The notes under the pieces: model-generated
Told to the model about the DNA's origin: nothing
Databases searched by the model: none
Seen by the model: the letters and a program-made list of their open reading frames with translations, nothing else
Shown here: positions 42,932-52,004 of the stretch, one piece after another
Layout: the number at the start of each line of letters is the position of its first letter
Numbering within the stretch: the stretch's first letter is position 1
Translations under genes and position numbers: made by a program
NCBI GenBank assembly: GCA_946183925.1
Contig: CAMHDS010000002.1
Coordinates: 1-64,000 of the forward strand
Origin: an uncultured Fibrobacter sp.
GTDB lineage: Bacteria > Fibrobacterota > Fibrobacteria > Fibrobacterales > Fibrobacteraceae
Length of the DNA stretch: 64,000 nucleotides
Direction of reading: 5' to 3'

Positions 42932-43732
42932 ATGACAGCGCACAAGCCTGTAAAAGTGGTGGTCTTTGACCTGGACGGAACCCTCTACTTGAGTGGTCGT
43001 CCGTATCCTGGTGCGGTAGATGCCGTGAAGCGGGTAGCCTCAAAGGTGCCGGTTTACTATCTGAGCAACAATACCAGCAAGTCCCCCGTGTTTTACGAGA
43101 ACCGCCTGAACGTGATGGGGCTTCCCCTTCGCGACGACGGCATTATTTCTGCGCTGACCTTGTCCTTGGCGGCCATTCATGAGAAAGACCTCAAGAACGT
43201 CTATTTCTTTGCCAATCCCGAAGTCTTCGAATGGTTTGCCGCCCAGGACCCCTCCCTCAACTTGCGTCCCGCCGTAGAAGATACGGAACTTGTTTTGGTG
43301 GCCTACCACAACAGCTTTGACTATCGGGAACTTTGCGAACTTTCGTTCCGGGTGCAGCGGGGGATTCCCTTCTGGGTGACCCATACGGACTTTGTTTGCC
43401 CTGATGCCCGAGGCCCCGTGCCCGACATCGGGAGTTTCATGGCGCTCCTCAAGACGGCCTACGGTGTAGAGCCGGAGCGCAGTTTCGGTAAGCCGAACCC
43501 GGCTATGCTATCGGGGCTGTTGAAGACCTATGCTCTCGAAGAAATCCTGTTTGTAGGGGACCGTCTCTATACGGACTTTGAACTGGCCAAACGCTCCGGT
43601 TGCCGGTTTGTGCTGCCTCTGTGCGGCGAAACTAAGCGCTCAGACGTAGAAAAGCTAGATGTGAAGCCGGAATACGTGGTCGAAAGCGTCAAGGATATCG
43701 ATTTCGAGGGCTTTTTCGAGGGCCGGTTGTAG
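42932..43732 (+). CDS. HAD-IIA phosphatase (NagD-like)
   Basis: 266 residues from ATG 42932. VVVFDLDGTLYLSGRPYPGA carries the two nucleophile-region aspartates; YLSNNTSKSPVFYENRL is motif II with its Thr/Ser; GKPNPAMLSGLLKTY has the motif III lysine; LFVGDRLYTDFELAKRSGCRFVLPLCGE is motif IV. The C2-type cap between them is typical of subclass IIA, which includes NagD and phosphoglycolate or nitrophenyl phosphatases. Substrate cannot be told from sequence. It begins at a leaderless-type promoter shared in an inverted repeat with rsmE. Confidence 0.88.
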   Translation: MTAHKPVKVVVFDLDGTLYLSGRPYPGAVDAVKRVASKVPVYYLSNNTSKSPVFYENRLNVMGLPLRDDGIISALTLSLAAIHEKDLKNVYFFANPEVFEWFAAQDPSLNLRPAVEDTELVLVAYHNSFDYRELCELSFRVQRGIPFWVTHTDFVCPDARGPVPDIGSFMALLKTAYGVEPERSFGKPNPAMLSGLLKTYALEEILFVGDRLYTDFELAKRSGCRFVLPLCGETKRSDVEKLDVKPEYVVESVKDIDFEGFFEGRL

Positions 43733-43775
43733 CGCTTTTTGAGAAAAAAATGTATAATAGGATTAGAGGTTTTTG

Positions 43776-44768
43776 ATGAACATGAATTTGAAAAAGTACG
43801 CGGCTCCTTTTGCGGTTGCCGTCGCTTGTGGTTTTGTGCTTTCTGCCTGTGGTAGCGATAGCGGTTCTTCTGGCATTGACTTGGAAGATTCCTTTGACAT
43901 GGTCCTTTCCAAGGCTCATTACGATTACGATTCCGACGACTCCACCTTGACGGTCACTTACCCGGTCTGTAAGGTGGGTGAGCTTGGCAACCTGGTTTGG
44001 AAAGAAGAAGACCCGGATTCTGTTTTCAAGTACAAGTCCTATTTGGATAAGACTACCGCCTTGCGTTTTGAAAAGGATATTACGGAACCCGCCCGCTTTG
44101 AGTTTGACGGAGGCAAGTTCCCTGTAGGGTTCTGGTCTGCTGGCCCGGGCAAGAAGGGTGACAAGTTCCAGATGGGAATTCGCTATGATAAGGGCGATGA
44201 CGTGGTCTCAGTAGTGCGCTATTCCGGCGAATGCTATGCCCAAGATTTCAAGGCGAACCTGTTCGAGGAGAATCTCGCCATTGCCCAGACAGAAAAAGCC
44301 CTGATCGATTTCTACCTAAAGTTCCAGCCTGCGGACAAGCAGGTGGTAGAGGGTAAAGCCGATGAGGAAAATGTCCTCAGGAATATCCGTGCCGCCGACT
44401 GCGACCGCCTGACCATGTACGATGACCTGGTGTCCATCGAGGTGGATGAACTGAAAGAATCTTCTGGTGAGTTGACCGTCTCTTACGAAGGTTATGAATG
44501 CTCCCTGAATTTCGCCATCCGTTACGCCATTGACGAAGAAGACTGCAGTGCTGCCTACGATGAATTCAAGGCTGATAAGGATGCCGAAAAGTTCAACTTC
44601 GCCGATTACAACATGAAGGTGGAATACGACGAATGGTGTGTCGCCCAGCTTGTGTTGAACCTGAAGAGGGATCAGGGAATATCCACGAAAAAGTCCGCCT
44701 CCCTGAAGTCCGACAGCAGGGGATTCGCCAAGGGCGTTGTTCGCCTGATTCTTGCCGGGCTGAAGTAG
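43776..44768 (+). CDS. Lipoprotein, unknown function
   Basis: 330 residues from ATG 43776 with AGAGG six bases upstream. A signal peptide ends in a lipobox (FVLSAC), followed by a Gly/Ser-rich spacer. The rest is acidic, soluble and without recognised domains; two similar segments (VTYPVCKVGELGNLVWKEED and VSYEGYECSLNFAIRYAIDEED) each contain a cysteine. TATAAT at 43753-43758 is a good -10 box. The stop codon is two bases from the convergent MORN-repeat gene. Confidence 0.75.
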   Translation: MNMNLKKYAAPFAVAVACGFVLSACGSDSGSSGIDLEDSFDMVLSKAHYDYDSDDSTLTVTYPVCKVGELGNLVWKEEDPDSVFKYKSYLDKTTALRFEKDITEPARFEFDGGKFPVGFWSAGPGKKGDKFQMGIRYDKGDDVVSVVRYSGECYAQDFKANLFEENLAIAQTEKALIDFYLKFQPADKQVVEGKADEENVLRNIRAADCDRLTMYDDLVSIEVDELKESSGELTVSYEGYECSLNFAIRYAIDEEDCSAAYDEFKADKDAEKFNFADYNMKVEYDEWCVAQLVLNLKRDQGISTKKSASLKSDSRGFAKGVVRLILAGLK

Positions 44769-44770
44769 TT

Positions 44771-47335
44771 TCAGATTCCCAATACTCCTTCTGATATTAT
44801 CTGAAAGTTTCTGTAAGTTGCAGAATATGTGACCCTGCCATAGAGGTCGTATTCGTTGTATGTTCCATCTTTTATTTTGAATAAGCCGTTTTCTTCAATA
44901 ATAGTTCCTGTACTTTCGGACTTGATGGTTCCGTTATTGTTGTATATTTTTATAAGACTTAAGGAGCCGTTTTCGTTCCATTTCCTGCTCGCAACGGGGT
45001 GTTTGTTTTTCCAGTCGCTTTGCTCCAGAATCTTTCCGCTTTCTGAATAAATTTCTGCGCGTCCGCTATCCATGTGGATAATGCCCTGGTTGTCTCTATA
45101 AAGTATTCCAGTTAATATTTGATTGGGCTTTCCGTTACCCCAGTAATTTTTGAGATACTTTGGATAATTTAGTTCTACTATTAACACTCCATTTTCGTTC
45201 CATTGCTTACTTACGATGAGTTGTCTATCTTTCCAATCGTTTTGTTCTTTAATTTTCCCGTTTTCGAAATAGATTTTGGAATGCCCGCTATCCAGGGAGA
45301 AGTGATTTGGAGAGTCCCTGTAAAGAGTTCCGGTCAGTATATTTTTGGGATTCCCATTGCTCCAATAAATTTTGAAATATTTGGGGAAATCTAGTTCTGC
45401 TACCAGTATGCCGTTTTCGTTCCATTGTTTGCTTGCTATGGGTAACTTGTCTTTCCAGTCATTTGACTCTTTGATTTTTCCATTTTCGTAATATACTTCC
45501 GAACGACCGCTATCCACGGCAAAATCTCCCTGATCATTTTTATAAATGATACCAGTCAATGCGCTTTTGGGTTTTCCGCTGTCCCAATATTCTTTGACAT
45601 ATTTCGGAAATTCTAGTTCTATAGTCAAAATTCCATTTTCGTTCCATTGCTTGCTTGCGATGAGTTGCTTATTTTCCCAATCATTAGACTCTTTGGTTTT
45701 CTGGTTTTCAAAATATATTTCTGAATGTCCGCTATCTACATGGATGATGCCCCGATCGTCTCTATAAAGGATGCCTGCTAAAGACTCTTTGGGGTTTCCA
45801 TTGTCCCAATATTCTTTAAAGTATTTGGGGTAATCTAGTTCTTTTATCAATACGCCGTTCTCATTCCATATTTTTGACGAAAATTGCTCTCTTCCTGTAT
45901 GGATTGTAAGTGTCATTGTTTTCCCGTTTTCATAGTATTCTTGTATAGTACCATTTTCGATTTCAAAGTTAGTGGGCGAAATCCGGGATAATCCAATCCT
46001 TTCACACTTTATTTTCCCGTTATCATAATAATCTTTGTAATATTTGGGGAAATCTATTTCGCTTATCAGCACGCCGCTCTCGTTCCATCGCTTGCTTGCG
46101 ACAAGTTGCTTGTCCTTCCAATAACTTTGTTCAAGCATTTTTCCGCTTTCTGAATAAAATTCTTTACGTCCGCTGTCCAGAGCAAAATCTCCTTGATCGT
46201 CGCTATAAAGAATGCCTGCCATTACTCCTTTGGGGTTTCCGTTGTCGTAATACTCTTTGATGTGTCTAGGGAAATCTATTTCCCTTATTAGAACTCCATC
46301 TTCGTTCCAAAGCTTCCCTGTGACAACGTGCTTGTCTTTCCAATCGTTTTGCTCAAGAAGTTTTCCGCTTTCTGAGTATATTTCGGAGTGTCCGCTGTCT
46401 ACGAGACAAAGATTGCTTTTTTCAGTGGATTCTCTGTACAAAATTCCTTCCATTTTTTGTTTTATTTTTCCGTCATTCCAGTATTCTAGACAAGATTTCT
46501 GGAAGTCTAGATCCATTACCAAAACCCCATTTTCGTTCCATGTCTTGCTTGTGATTGGCTTTCTGTTTTTCCAATAGTTTTGTTCGAGAACTATTCCGCC
46601 TTTTGAATAGACTTCCGAGAGTCCGCTGTCCGGTTTGAATACGTTGTTGCTGTCTTTGTAAACAAGACCTTCAATGCGTTGCTTTTCAATTCCATTATCC
46701 CAGTATTCCACGAATTTATGTGGAAAATCTAGTTCTGTTATCAGTACACCGTTTTCGTTCCATTCCTTGCTTGCTACGGGCTCTTTGTTCTTCCAGACAT
46801 TTTGCTGGTTGATATTCCCGTTTTCAAAATATGCTTCTGAAAGTCCGCTATCCAAGGTTAAGTTGCCCTGACTGTCTTTATAAAGGATACCTGTTGCGCT
46901 TTCTTTTATGTTGCCATTGCTCCAATAAATTTTGAAGAGCTTTGGAAAATCTAGTTCTGCTACTAATTTGCCATTATTGACCAGATAGGTTTCGTTGCCT
47001 TTTTTTAGTTCGTAATTGTTTTGCCCATTGGGGGAGTCGTAGGTGATAGAAACGACAGTCTTAAATTGCTCACCTTCTTTTTTGAGTAGACTGTCTATTT
47101 TGCCGTCTGTAGCGTAGTAGTAATATTCTCCTGGAATCGAATCGAGAGCTCCTTTGAATACGGAATGAGCGAATTTCGGCATTTTTGATGCAAGGATATC
47201 TGCGATAGGAGTTCCTATTCTGAAAAGGTTTGGATTTTCTTCTGTTTTCTTTTGAACGGAGGAATCCGTACTGGCGCAACTAAAGAACGCCATTCCGATG
47301 AACAGAGATAACAGTCCTTTGTAAAAGGATTTCAT
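44771..47335 (-). CDS. Large lipoprotein with about ten MORN_2 (YwqK-type) repeat blocks
   Basis: 854 residues from the ATG at 47335, which follows AGGGAGG. The signal peptide ends in FFSC, a lipobox. About ten blocks of 65-70 residues follow. Each contains a core such as KQWNENGVLIVELNYPKY, then YWDNGNPK, a short GILYRD segment and SGHSEIYFENGKIKEQNDWKD. The cores resemble MORN_2/YwqK repeats, which are also found in some bacterial antitoxin annotations, but no toxin is adjacent. The gene is much more AT-rich than its neighbours, which suggests transfer or different selection. It is probably surface-exposed. A 32-bp palindrome (47364-47395) lies upstream. Confidence 0.8.
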   Translation of the reverse strand: MKSFYKGLLSLFIGMAFFSCASTDSSVQKKTEENPNLFRIGTPIADILASKMPKFAHSVFKGALDSIPGEYYYYATDGKIDSLLKKEGEQFKTVVSITYDSPNGQNNYELKKGNETYLVNNGKLVAELDFPKLFKIYWSNGNIKESATGILYKDSQGNLTLDSGLSEAYFENGNINQQNVWKNKEPVASKEWNENGVLITELDFPHKFVEYWDNGIEKQRIEGLVYKDSNNVFKPDSGLSEVYSKGGIVLEQNYWKNRKPITSKTWNENGVLVMDLDFQKSCLEYWNDGKIKQKMEGILYRESTEKSNLCLVDSGHSEIYSESGKLLEQNDWKDKHVVTGKLWNEDGVLIREIDFPRHIKEYYDNGNPKGVMAGILYSDDQGDFALDSGRKEFYSESGKMLEQSYWKDKQLVASKRWNESGVLISEIDFPKYYKDYYDNGKIKCERIGLSRISPTNFEIENGTIQEYYENGKTMTLTIHTGREQFSSKIWNENGVLIKELDYPKYFKEYWDNGNPKESLAGILYRDDRGIIHVDSGHSEIYFENQKTKESNDWENKQLIASKQWNENGILTIELEFPKYVKEYWDSGKPKSALTGIIYKNDQGDFAVDSGRSEVYYENGKIKESNDWKDKLPIASKQWNENGILVAELDFPKYFKIYWSNGNPKNILTGTLYRDSPNHFSLDSGHSKIYFENGKIKEQNDWKDRQLIVSKQWNENGVLIVELNYPKYLKNYWGNGKPNQILTGILYRDNQGIIHMDSGRAEIYSESGKILEQSDWKNKHPVASRKWNENGSLSLIKIYNNNGTIKSESTGTIIEENGLFKIKDGTYNEYDLYGRVTYSATYRNFQIISEGVLGI

Positions 47336-47363
47336 AGTATTCCTCCCTGAAAAGACGATAAAC

Positions 47364-47395
47364 TTGCACTTGAAAAATAAATTTTTCAAGTGCAA
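47364..47395. promoter_or_regulatory. 32-bp perfect palindrome upstream of the MORN lipoprotein gene
   Basis: TTGCACTTGAAAAAT, AA, then its exact reverse complement. It lies between the stop of the YfhO-like gene and the start of the MORN gene, both on the minus strand. No U-tract follows on the minus strand, so an operator is as likely as a terminator. Confidence 0.5.
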
Positions 47396-47408
47396 TAAGG
47401 TGTTGTCA

Positions 47409-47423
47409 ACCCTCTTGGAGGGT
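47409..47423 (-). terminator. Weak hairpin after the YfhO-like gene
   Basis: ACCCTC-TTG-GAGGGT, six pairs, 15 bases downstream of the YfhO-like stop codon on the minus strand. No clear U-tract. Confidence 0.35.
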
Positions 47424-47437
47424 CTTTAGGGGATGTT

Positions 47438-50167
47438 TTAGCGTTTTTTTGCTCTTGCCAGCACCACCACTCCGAAAATGGCAAGCAGGACTATGGCGAG
47501 CGCACTGATTTTTAAGCAGTCGTGGAAGGGTTTGCTTCGGTATTCCATGCGAACGGTGGATTTTCCCTTGGGCACTTCTACGGCGCGCAGGTTCCCGAAG
47601 GCCTTGTAGACCTTGGATTCCTTTCCGTTCACATAAGCCTTCCAGTAGGGGTGGAAGTTCCCTGCCACCACCATAATGGCGGGGCGGTCGCTATCCACTT
47701 CGAATACCTGGGTGTCCATCTTGGGCTGTTCCACGAGGCGGGCATGTCCTTGGACGATACCGCCTTCTAGGGCTTGCTCAGGATTTTCGGACAGGATGGC
47801 CTTTTCCTTGTAGTAGAAAACGTTGGGGTCGTCTTCGGGTTCTGCGGCAACTTCTGTAGGCGTGGCGGTGCTGTCGGCAGTTGCCACGGTAGAGTCTGTG
47901 GCCGTAGAATCTGCAACAGGTTCAGTCACGGCTTCTAGGGTCTTGGGCCTACGAATAGCGGCTTTCTCTTGCAATGTCTTGATGGCATCTTCGTCGCTCA
48001 TGATGATGGCGTCTCCGTAGAGGTAGGCCTCTCCCATGGCGGTAGGGATAGGCATGTAGGTGGTGCCGCGCTGGCTATCAAAGATGATAAAGCCGATGTT
48101 CATCAGGTCCAGGAAGGGGTGGGCCGCTTCAGGATTGTTGATGTTCAAGAGGTAGTTTGCGTTCTGCTGGCCGCCACGGAAAGCCCTGTAGCTGGCTAGT
48201 TCGTTGTCGTGGAAACCGTCGGCGTTGCGCAAGTGGAATTGCGGGAAAGCGTTTGCTCCTAGCGCCTTGTTCCTGGAAAGGGAAAGCACGCGGGGGGTGT
48301 TCAGGCTGTCCGTCTTGTAGGGGGCCTTGACGGCGGCTACTACGGGGTTTTCCGGCTGGAGGTATTCCTTGGCTTCTACGTTCTGGATGAACGCCCCGTC
48401 AATGAAGAACAATTCTACGGCGGCTACGAGGGCGAGAAGACCCGCCTTTTGTACAATGCCCGCTTTCCACTTGAAGGTGAACAAGGTGGCGGCCACGATG
48501 ATGAGCACCAGGATAAATCCGGGAATGATTTTCCCTGCACTCATCTGCATGGCGATTTCGTTCAGGGGCTTGAAATAGGGTGCCGTAACAGAGTCTTCCA
48601 GAAGTTTCTGCCCGCTCATGAGGAACATTCCGATCAAGGCGAAGCCGATTACGACGCCGGCCTGAATAGCGCGATGGGTGCCGGGGAGGCCGGCCTTAAA
48701 ACTGTCGGTAAAGTTGGCCACAGAAAATTCCTTGCCCTGGTCGTCCAGGCTCATGACGCCGAGACATGCTGCGGCATACACCAGGCAGGTGACAAGTCCG
48801 AAGGGCCCGATAAAGAGTGTCCAGTTGTAACGGGCGATGACAACGATGACCAGAAGCAGCACAAACATGATGGCGCCGTGGAACAGGGCGCGGAGGTTCT
48901 TGATGGCGTCGGCAGAGTCATCGGAAATGGCCTTGAGGACCGGGGCGGCCATCATCACAAGCAGCAGGGGCAACCAGAACAGCGCCATGCCGGGGGCACG
49001 GAAATTCTTGACGCCAGGCAAGATGTTGTACCAGAGCTTGAATAGCGGAGAATGTGCACCCATGCCGTAGCTCAGGGCAAGGACTGCCCCAAGGCCCCAG
49101 AACATGGCCCAGCGACGTTTACCGGGTAAGAACAGGCACAGGAACCCGAGCAGGGTGAGGAGGGCTCCTGCGTTGTTGTGGTCCAGCTTGAAACTGTTAT
49201 GCCCCCAGTAGAAGGGGGAACCACCCGAGGATTGGTATTCCTGGACAGTAAAATTCACGAAGGAACTGCCTTCCAGTTTACCTTCTTTCTCGTTATATTC
49301 GTAAACATCCACTCCGATGAACCCGGGCAAGAGCATCTGAGCCAACTCTTCTTGATGCAGGGACCAGCTAACGGCATGGCCGTAGTTGGTGTGTTCTCCA
49401 TCGCCTCGGACAGACTGGGTGGTGGTGTACTGGTAGGGCGGAACCACTTGGAAGCAGGTGATGGCAAGCCCGAAGGCAAGTCCCGCCGCAGCAAGTCCTA
49501 TACGTTTGCCTTTGGTCTTGAAAGAATTGCAATGGAAGAAAGCTTCGTAAAGAGTGTAGAGCCCTGCGCCCCACAGGAATAGGTAGGTTAGTTGCAGGTG
49601 GGATCCCAGAATCATCCAGGTGATGGAAAGGGCGAGGACAACCAGGTAGGGAAGGCTTCCGTCACGAACGATTTTCCGGATGGCAAGCAGGGCCAGAGGA
49701 GCGATGGCGAAAACCATCATCTTTCCATCGTGACCTCCGTAGATGTAGGTGAAGTACTCCGGTGAGAAGGCGTAGAGCATGCCGAGAAGTGCTGCCCACC
49801 AGCGGTTCCCCGTCAGGTTCCAGGCCAGCAGCATGGCGCTCATGAAAGCCACCCAGATGGTCAGGATAAACTTGAAACCCACTGCTCGTGCGGGATCTGT
49901 TAGGAACTGTACCCACACCAGCGGATGATAGACATCGGCAAATGTCGCATCGATAGTGGGAAGTCCTCCTAGGCGTGAATCGTCCCATTCTGTGAGTATG
50001 GCGTTTTCGGCACGGAGGATGCGACTACCGATACCGTTCAGCTGGTCGCTGTTCAGCATCAGGGTGTCGGGGTTGAAGGCGAATTCCCGGAAGACAATGA
50101 GAAGGATGCCCAAAAACAGCGCGGCAGACACCGCGAAAAACAGGGGTTTCTTGTTTAGAAAGTTCAT
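47438..50167 (-). CDS. YfhO-family multispanning membrane protein
   Basis: 909 residues from the ATG at 50167, which is preceded by TATATT and seven bases; an upstream TTG at 50194 is less likely. About 13 membrane helices with an early periplasmic loop containing LNSDQLNGIGSRILRAENAILTEWDDSRLGG, then YAFSPEYFTYIYGGHDGKMMVFAIAPLALL, match the YfhO family. In Bacillus and Listeria, YfhO proteins are GT-C-like enzymes linked to glycosylation of lipoteichoic acid. A Thr/Ala-rich insertion occurs in the C-terminal soluble region, which ends in one last helix and a basic tail. Its role here is inferred to be surface glycan modification. Confidence 0.85.
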   Translation of the reverse strand: MNFLNKKPLFFAVSAALFLGILLIVFREFAFNPDTLMLNSDQLNGIGSRILRAENAILTEWDDSRLGGLPTIDATFADVYHPLVWVQFLTDPARAVGFKFILTIWVAFMSAMLLAWNLTGNRWWAALLGMLYAFSPEYFTYIYGGHDGKMMVFAIAPLALLAIRKIVRDGSLPYLVVLALSITWMILGSHLQLTYLFLWGAGLYTLYEAFFHCNSFKTKGKRIGLAAAGLAFGLAITCFQVVPPYQYTTTQSVRGDGEHTNYGHAVSWSLHQEELAQMLLPGFIGVDVYEYNEKEGKLEGSSFVNFTVQEYQSSGGSPFYWGHNSFKLDHNNAGALLTLLGFLCLFLPGKRRWAMFWGLGAVLALSYGMGAHSPLFKLWYNILPGVKNFRAPGMALFWLPLLLVMMAAPVLKAISDDSADAIKNLRALFHGAIMFVLLLVIVVIARYNWTLFIGPFGLVTCLVYAAACLGVMSLDDQGKEFSVANFTDSFKAGLPGTHRAIQAGVVIGFALIGMFLMSGQKLLEDSVTAPYFKPLNEIAMQMSAGKIIPGFILVLIIVAATLFTFKWKAGIVQKAGLLALVAAVELFFIDGAFIQNVEAKEYLQPENPVVAAVKAPYKTDSLNTPRVLSLSRNKALGANAFPQFHLRNADGFHDNELASYRAFRGGQQNANYLLNINNPEAAHPFLDLMNIGFIIFDSQRGTTYMPIPTAMGEAYLYGDAIIMSDEDAIKTLQEKAAIRRPKTLEAVTEPVADSTATDSTVATADSTATPTEVAAEPEDDPNVFYYKEKAILSENPEQALEGGIVQGHARLVEQPKMDTQVFEVDSDRPAIMVVAGNFHPYWKAYVNGKESKVYKAFGNLRAVEVPKGKSTVRMEYRSKPFHDCLKISALAIVLLAIFGVVVLARAKKR

Positions 50168-50174
50168 GCTGGAC

Positions 50175-50180
50175 AATATA
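50175..50180 (-). promoter_or_regulatory. Candidate leaderless promoter of the YfhO-like gene
   Basis: Minus strand TATATT, seven bases, ATG 50167. It supports the chosen start. Confidence 0.5.
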
Positions 50181-50213
50181 GCAAAGCTAGGCAAGTCCAG
50201 AAAGCGAAAAACA

Positions 50214-50324
50214 CTAGTCGGCGGTGTTCTCGTCGAGGCGGGCGGTCCTTACGATACCGTAGATTCCCAGAGCCGAAATTAGGCAGACGGCCACAATTAC
50301 CAAAATCTTGAAAATCTTTCCCAT
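50214..50324 (-). CDS. 36-residue single-span membrane peptide
   Basis: A small gene read directly from the sequence. The protein starts MGKIFKILVIVAVCLISALG, continues IYGIVRTARLDENTAD and ends with TAG. It has one membrane helix (about residues 5-25) and a charged tail. A strong AGGAGG lies six bases before the ATG, and a TAGATT hexamer (50347-50352 on the minus strand) lies further upstream, so expression looks real. It is 20 bases upstream of the YfhO-like promoter region on the same strand. Function is unknown; similar small proteins often modulate a membrane partner. Confidence 0.7.
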   Translation of the reverse strand: MGKIFKILVIVAVCLISALGIYGIVRTARLDENTAD

Positions 50325-50404
50325 AGGATCCTCCTGGCTGCATCTAAATCTATTTGTTTTTTTTGAGAAAAGCAATAGGTAGAGTAATTTTTTTCGGATT
50401 TTTC

Positions 50405-50410
50405 TATATT
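50405..50410 (+). promoter_or_regulatory. Candidate leaderless promoter TATATT
   Basis: TTTTTC-TATATT, eight bases, then ATG 50419. Confidence 0.5.
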
Positions 50411-50418
50411 CCCCTGCG

Positions 50419-51378
50419 ATGGTGAGATTCTTTGCCTACATAGCCCTAATTATTTGCTTGGGAACGGTTTCTGCGTTTGCCCAAAGTGACCCCCTGCAAA
50501 AAGGAAAAACGGGCATTGAGTCAATTGACACCCTTACGGTAAATGAATGGGATATTCCCACCACCCGTAATTCTCTGCCCTTGACCATGCTTTTTAGCAT
50601 ATTTCCTGGGGGAGGCCATTATTACACGGAACACTATGTGAGGGGCGGCTTTATTACTGCACTCGAAGCTTTTCTTTTTTACGAGGTCTATTACAACAAG
50701 GCTTATCAGAAAGACCGTGTTTTGAAGCAGACTAGACCTTTCCAGGATTCGGTGGCCAAATATACTCGAAAACTTGCGTTTGCGGAACAGGATAGCGTAT
50801 TCGCATACCAAAAAAAACGTAACGAGTTTGTGAATCGAGTCCGTGAAAAAAGCGATAAAAAGAAAGAGCAAGAAGATTTACGTATTGCGGAAAACGCCTG
50901 GTTGTTGGGTCTACACTTGTATGGAATGTTTGATGCTTTTGGTATTTGGTGGAAAAACAATTACAGAAGTGTGGAACTCCGTAGCATGAAATCGGCTATT
51001 CTTTGGGCGATAATTCCAGGATTTGGTCAAATGTACAATGGAGAATTTGGCAAAGCCGGGCTTTTGTACATGGGACTTATTGGAGCCTCTACGAGTATAT
51101 GGACATCCCAAAAAATGGTCAATTATTATGTGGAACGCAAGCATATGATGGCTGCGGAAAGTCCTGATTCAGAAGATTATGAACGGGTAGCAGAGCGCTT
51201 GACCTATTACCGCAAGAACCGGAATCAGTACATTTGGGGTATAGCGCTAATATATCTGTACTCCATTGGCGATGCGGCGGTGGATGCATTGCTCAGCGAC
51301 TTTGACAATCCGGTCCACTTGGCTTTGTTGCCCAACCTCACGGGCGGAGCCCAGGCCCTCATGACGCTAGATTTTTAA
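50419..51378 (+). CDS. DUF5683-like membrane protein
   Basis: 319 residues. A signal peptide-like start (FAYIALIICLGTVSAFAQ) is followed by two copies of the motif found in DUF5683 proteins: SIFPGGGHYYTEHYVRGGFITALEAF and AIIPGFGQMYNGEFGKAGLLYMGLIG. A charged coiled-coil-like segment (about residues 110-155) separates them. Membrane helices follow each motif. Function is unknown. It is preceded by TATATT with eight bases to the ATG. The gene is more AT-rich than most neighbours. Confidence 0.75.
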   Translation: MVRFFAYIALIICLGTVSAFAQSDPLQKGKTGIESIDTLTVNEWDIPTTRNSLPLTMLFSIFPGGGHYYTEHYVRGGFITALEAFLFYEVYYNKAYQKDRVLKQTRPFQDSVAKYTRKLAFAEQDSVFAYQKKRNEFVNRVREKSDKKKEQEDLRIAENAWLLGLHLYGMFDAFGIWWKNNYRSVELRSMKSAILWAIIPGFGQMYNGEFGKAGLLYMGLIGASTSIWTSQKMVNYYVERKHMMAAESPDSEDYERVAERLTYYRKNRNQYIWGIALIYLYSIGDAAVDALLSDFDNPVHLALLPNLTGGAQALMTLDF

Positions 51379-51992
51379 CCTAGCGGGAGTGGTGGCATCT
51401 GAATACCGTCATGAATCTTTGTGAATGATCCTCGGTAGTGCCCTTCGAGATTGCGCTTGAATTCGAAGCGGTTCACCATGGTGTAGCTGAATTTTCCCTC
51501 TACGAAATCGCTATCAGGGAGACCGCAGGCGAAATGCTGTAGGGCGGCGATGACTCCAGCGTGAGTGACCCATAGGAATTCTCCCTCGTCGGGGAGCGTG
51601 TCCAGGAATTTCCCGACGCGTTTGTCTACATCGTAGAAGCTTTCTCCCTGCGGAAAGCGAAAACCCCGCAAATCTTTCATCCAAGAGGCCATTTCTGCCC
51701 TAGGGACGGCGGTCAGTTTTTGGCCTTCCCAGGTCCCGAAGTTGATCTCTTGGAGGGCGTCTACCTTTTCGATGTCAAGGCCTGTTGCTTCTGAAACGGC
51801 CTCGGCAAGCCGGAGACAACGGAGCAAAGGACTGCTGCATAGTCTCGTGGGGCGAGCTCCGGTTTTCAGAAAGTCTGCAATGGCGCCTTGCGCCTCTTCG
51901 GGAAATGTGGGGGAAACGTCAAAATCAAGCCGGCCGTAGCAGACGTCTTTGGGGTTATAGGGCCTGGTATGTCGGAAAGTCCAGAGAATCAT
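51375..51992 (-). CDS. Histidine phosphatase family protein, alpha-ribazole phosphatase-like
   Basis: 205 residues, no signal peptide. The catalytic motif is RHTRP (Arg7-His8), a variant of the usual RHG. It is followed by VCYGRLDFDVS, which matches the CYGxxDxPL motif of CobC-type alpha-ribazole phosphatases. CSSPLLRCLRLAEAV contains the second arginine, INFGTWEGQ the conserved Glu region, and WVTHAGVIAAL the second histidine. CobC removes the phosphate in the last steps of cobalamin synthesis; without other cob genes nearby this role is only likely. The stop overlaps the neighbouring gene by four bases at the 3' end. Confidence 0.75.
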   Translation of the reverse strand: MILWTFRHTRPYNPKDVCYGRLDFDVSPTFPEEAQGAIADFLKTGARPTRLCSSPLLRCLRLAEAVSEATGLDIEKVDALQEINFGTWEGQKLTAVPRAEMASWMKDLRGFRFPQGESFYDVDKRVGKFLDTLPDEGEFLWVTHAGVIAALQHFACGLPDSDFVEGKFSYTMVNRFEFKRNLEGHYRGSFTKIHDGIQMPPLPLG

Positions 51993-52004
51993 AAGCCAAG
52001 GTGT

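Noticed and set aside
44771..47335. MORN_2 lipoprotein as part of a toxin-antitoxin pair
   Set aside because: YwqK-type repeats are sometimes annotated as antitoxin, but no toxin gene is adjacent, and the protein is long and has a lipoprotein signal.
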